64,000 nucleotides of DNA from Saprospiraceae bacterium (GTDB lineage: Bacteria; Bacteroidota; Bacteroidia; Chitinophagales; Saprospiraceae): assembly GCA_027080725.1 (NCBI GenBank), contig JALWRC010000105.1:40402-104401 (forward strand), given 5' to 3'. A program made the translations under genes and the position numbers. The notes under the pieces were generated by a model. The model worked only from the letters and a program-made list of their open reading frames with translations, had not been told where the DNA came from and searched no databases. Within the stretch, counting starts at the first letter, position 1; each line of letters begins with the position of its first letter. This document shows, in pieces, positions 61,826 to 64,000 of the stretch.

Positions 61826-62782
61826 TTAAGACTTAAACAATTTCTCTACAAATATTTCACTATCGAAGGGCTGCAAATGATCGATTCCCTCTCCGACGCC
61901 AATATATCTAATGGGTATCTTAAATTCGTGAGAGATACCAATAGCGACCCCTCCTTTAGCGGTGCCATCGAGTTTGGTCAATGCCAGGGCTGTCACTTCG
62001 GTAGCTTTGGTAAATTGCTTGCATTGTTCGATCGCATTTTGCCCCGTTGTCGCATCCAAAACCAGGAGGACGTCATGTGGAGCTCCGGGCATTACCTTGT
62101 CCATAGAGCGCTTAATCTTGGACAACTCATGCATCAGATTAATCTTGGTGTGCAAACGCCCGGCCGTATCAACAATCACCACATCTGCCCCGGTATCCAA
62201 GCCATGCTTGACCGCTTCGTAGGCAACCGCTGCAGGGTCTGCATGCATACCCTTCGAGTAAAAATCAACTCCAACGCGTTCAGACCATATTTTTAATTGA
62301 TCGACTGCGGCGGCACGAAAAGTATCCGCGGCACCGAGGACCACCTTTTTTCCCTGGAGTTTAAATTGATGGGCGAGTTTGCCAATGGTGGTCGTCTTCC
62401 CCACTCCATTCACCCCGACCACCATAATAACATAAGGATGAGCGTCCACCGGAATTTGAAAACCCGTGACGGAGGGGTGATCGCCTTCTGATAACAAACC
62501 AATAATCTCCTCCTTTAGGATGGCATGTAGTTCGGATGTCCCCATGTACTTGTCACGTGCGACGCGCTCCTCCAAACGTTTGATAATCTCTATCGTCGTA
62601 TCCAACCCGACATCGGAAGCGATTAGAGCGGCCTCCAATTCATCCAAAACCTCATCGTCCACCTTGGACTTACCTGCGACAGCATGCGTAATCCGGGACA
62701 GGAAAGACTTCTTCGTCTTTTCTATTCCCTTGTCGAGGTCTTCTTCTTGTTTCTTTGAAAAAAGTTTATTAAAAAAGCTCAT
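61826..62782 (-). CDS. ftsY: Signal recognition particle receptor FtsY
   Basis: 318 residues, the short form without a long acidic N-terminal region. A helical N domain (about 20-95) and a GTPase G domain with GVNGVGKTTTIGKLA (P-loop), DTFRAAA, DTAGR and TKLDGTAKGG. It receives ribosome-SRP complexes at the inner membrane and hands them to the Sec translocon. The rpmB-rpmG-DUF4295-ftsY order is conserved in Bacteroidota and supports one operon. Confidence 0.97.
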   Translation of the reverse strand: MSFFNKLFSKKQEEDLDKGIEKTKKSFLSRITHAVAGKSKVDDEVLDELEAALIASDVGLDTTIEIIKRLEERVARDKYMGTSELHAILKEEIIGLLSEGDHPSVTGFQIPVDAHPYVIMVVGVNGVGKTTTIGKLAHQFKLQGKKVVLGAADTFRAAAVDQLKIWSERVGVDFYSKGMHADPAAVAYEAVKHGLDTGADVVIVDTAGRLHTKINLMHELSKIKRSMDKVMPGAPHDVLLVLDATTGQNAIEQCKQFTKATEVTALALTKLDGTAKGGVAIGISHEFKIPIRYIGVGEGIDHLQPFDSEIFVEKLFKS

Positions 62783-62887
62783 TGGGCCAGTTATTTATAA
62801 AAATGGATATAACGCAAAAGGCCCTGACATTTCAAAGGCAAAACGGCCATTGAAATGCAGGGCTATCCGCAATGTATTGCCTTCGCT

Positions 62888-63067
62888 TTATTTTGTATCA
62901 CTAAAGAAAGAATCTACCTCTTCCTTATGGATAAACAGTTCTTTGAAGGTGTAGTGTCCGGTTTCCGGATTCTTTATGCTTTTGACGACTTTAACGAAGT
63001 CCCGCCCACTACCGACGTTGGCAGCTCTTTGGGCAATTCGTGCGTTTTTTGATACTTTCTTTGCCAT
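62888..63067 (-). CDS. DUF4295 small basic protein
   Basis: 59 residues, beginning MAKKVSKNARIAQ. It matches the small DUF4295 protein that follows rpmG in many Bacteroidota genomes. The sequence is Lys/Arg-rich at the N-terminus and includes a GSGRDFVKVVKSIKNPETGHY core. Its conserved place between ribosomal protein genes suggests a ribosome-associated role, but none is established to my knowledge. The ATG lies 5 bases after the rpmG stop. Confidence 0.9.
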   Translation of the reverse strand: MAKKVSKNARIAQRAANVGSGRDFVKVVKSIKNPETGHYTFKELFIHKEEVDSFFSDTK

Positions 63068-63072
63068 TTGTT

Positions 63073-63261
63073 CTACTTAATTTCGCGGTGAAGGGTATAT
63101 TTCCGGAGAATGGGGTTGTATTTTTTCAACTCGATTCTACCGGGGGTATTTTTTTTATTCTTTTGGGTCACATAACGGGATGTACCCGGCATACCGGATG
63201 CTTTATGCTCGGTACATTCAAGAATAATCTGGAATCTGTTACCTTTTGATTTTTTAGCCAT
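63073..63261 (-). CDS. rpmG: Ribosomal protein bL33
   Basis: 62 residues with the bL33 pattern [37 protein letters not shown] and a C-terminal HREIK. Of the usual zinc-binding cysteines only one is present (EC), so this is the zinc-free (C-) form. It is part of the large ribosomal subunit. The gene starts 2 bases after rpmB. Confidence 0.96.
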   Translation of the reverse strand: MAKKSKGNRFQIILECTEHKASGMPGTSRYVTQKNKKNTPGRIELKKYNPILRKYTLHREIK

Positions 63262-63263
63262 GA

Positions 63264-63521
63264 TTATACATTTTTCAGTTTAACACCCGTATTCAAGCCT
63301 TTCTTTTCCAACTTGCGAAGATAGTTATAAACACCCAGTTTATTAATCGTCCGCAGTGCATTGGCAGACACTTTCATGGTCACCCATTGATCCGTCTCAG
63401 GGATATAAAAGCGCTTCTTGTGCAAGTTGGGTAAAAAGCGTCTTCTCGTCTTTCGATGTGAGTGAGACACGTTATTCCCTGTGATAGGTCTCTTTCCGGT
63501 TAATTGACAAATTTTAGACAT
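63264..63521 (-). CDS. rpmB: Ribosomal protein bL28
   Basis: 85 residues. N-terminal [20 protein letters not shown] and [15 protein letters not shown] are diagnostic of bL28, and the C-terminus adds a short extension ([13 protein letters not shown]). It is a large-subunit protein and the first visible gene of the rpmB-rpmG-DUF4295-ftsY operon. A copy of the 13-bp motif lies about 25 bases upstream of the start. Confidence 0.96.
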   Translation of the reverse strand: MSKICQLTGKRPITGNNVSHSHRKTRRRFLPNLHKKRFYIPETDQWVTMKVSANALRTINKLGVYNYLRKLEKKGLNTGVKLKNV

Positions 63522-63545
63522 TACTCTAATGTTTAGTTTTATATT

Positions 63546-63558
63546 GGTATGAAATGGT
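63546..63558 (+). repeat. Exact copy of dispersed 13-bp motif
   Basis: Exact GGTATGAAATGGT about 25 bases upstream of rpmB; intergenic. Confidence 0.85.
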
Positions 63559-63608
63559 GGGCTCCTTCAATCATAAAGGAACCGGTTCCAATCTACAAAA
63601 ATCCTCTA

Positions 63609-63713
63609 GTGACTCCGGAAGGATTATCTGCGATGATCCTTGGGGAGCCCGAGGTCAAAATCTTCTCTCTCGCCGCCGCCATGATGTCCGCTTCCCGGAC
63701 CTCCTTTCGGCGC
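63609..63713. repeat. 105-bp direct repeat, first copy
   Basis: Starts GTGACTCCGGAAGGATTATC and recurs at 63896-64000 without a difference that I could see. Period 287 bases. A GTCCG...CGGAC hairpin and AGGAGG occur on the minus strand, followed by an ATG that leads to only a short frame. Confidence 0.9.
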
Positions 63714-63895
63714 CTTCGTTAGAAAATTCTCGGGCGGCCTGCCAAGCCTAAATTGCCGGACATCTCCGGTGTCTTTTGCGCTTGTACTTCGTTAAAAATA
63801 CTCGACGTAGCCCCGGCTATGCCTGCGTTTCTTGCCTCGCCCAAACGCAAAATACACTCGTATCTATCCCGGCATTTAAACGTGGGCAGACCACT

Positions 63896-64000
63896 GTGAC
63901 TCCGGAAGGATTATCTGCGATGATCCTTGGGGAGCCCGAGGTCAAAATCTTCTCTCTCGCCGCCGCCATGATGTCCGCTTCCCGGACCTCCTTTCGGCGC
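63896..64000. repeat. 105-bp direct repeat, second copy (cut by window edge)
   Basis: Matches 63609-63713; the window ends inside or at the end of this copy, so the array may continue. The 182-base spacer between copies is not repeated within the window. Confidence 0.9.

Larger units (their letters stand above)
63559..64000. other. Intergenic region upstream of rpmB
   Basis: No convincing gene. It holds the 105-bp direct repeat pair. Short open frames on both strands have no family motif. GC content is higher than in other gaps of this window. Confidence 0.5.

Noticed and set aside
63554..63751. 65-residue frame across the 105-bp repeat
   Set aside because: Low-complexity composition and no family match; other frames over the repeat are equally open for short stretches.
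1..64000. CRISPR arrays, tRNA, rRNA or tmRNA genes
   Set aside because: No regularly spaced short repeats with unique spacers and no cloverleaf or rRNA segments were recognised by eye in the gaps; a covariance-model search was not possible here.

Overview
The window comes from a member of the Bacteroidota. The evidence is a gldA-gldF-gldG gliding/type IX secretion (T9SS) ABC cluster, five secreted proteins with T9SS C-terminal sorting domains, a PorE-like OmpA lipoprotein, the rpmB-rpmG-DUF4295-ftsY gene order, a RibBA with a degenerate cyclohydrolase half, and repeated TAnnTTTG promoter boxes of the kind used by this phylum. Gene density is high. Non-ATG starts (TTG, GTG) are needed for several genes.

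Layout. Bases 1-7200 hold a Pif1-like helicase cut by the window edge, a secreted EEP-family nuclease and two tandem paralogous T9SS beta-propeller proteins. Bases 7400-15800 hold housekeeping genes: a phosphoribosyltransferase, a membrane Fe-S protein, ribBA, a glycosyltransferase, maf, a UbiA prenyltransferase, a KdsC-like phosphatase and an nfeD-stomatin pair. Bases 15900-22400 hold an alpha/beta hydrolase-OsmC fusion, a Kelch T9SS protein, a NagX-like membrane acyltransferase, a repeat element, a zinc phospholipase C-like protein and a DUF4340 protein, leading into gldG, gldF and gldA (22600-26000). Then come lrp and glutamate dehydrogenase, a cell-wall amidase, a LuxE-like protein, an exonuclease and a PlsB-like acyltransferase. 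A selenouridine pair (mnmH-selD), nudix/pyrE, an M42 peptidase, an OmpA/SprB protein, namZ, a stand-alone LigD polymerase domain, msrA and DUF547 follow. Bases 46900-53700 hold a porin-like barrel, an AlkD-like glycosylase, a small inserted nucleotidyltransferase/HTH module, a PorE-like protein and an EamA transporter. The right end has fur, rel, two T9SS proteins, a zinc-type oxidoreductase and ftsY-DUF4295-rpmG-rpmB, and closes in a long direct repeat.

Most unusual features. (1) A 13-bp word, GGTATGAAATGGT, is scattered over the whole window: 16 close copies against about 0.03 expected by chance for the 11 fixed bases, on both strands, in genes and between them, and in four different reading frames. 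This looks like a DNA-level signal comparable in form to the DNA uptake sequences of Neisseria and Pasteurellaceae. (2) A 1.5-kb module encoding an HTH protein and an AbiEii-like nucleotidyltransferase sits between two 120-bp direct repeats (119/120 identical) made from the 3' end of an AlkD-like gene, and has a perfect 36-bp palindrome just upstream of its first gene. (3) Two MITE-like intergenic elements have about 20-bp inverted ends and internal hairpins, and fragments of one recur elsewhere in the window.

Limits: families are assigned by reading motifs, not by database search; starts and promoters are judged by eye.
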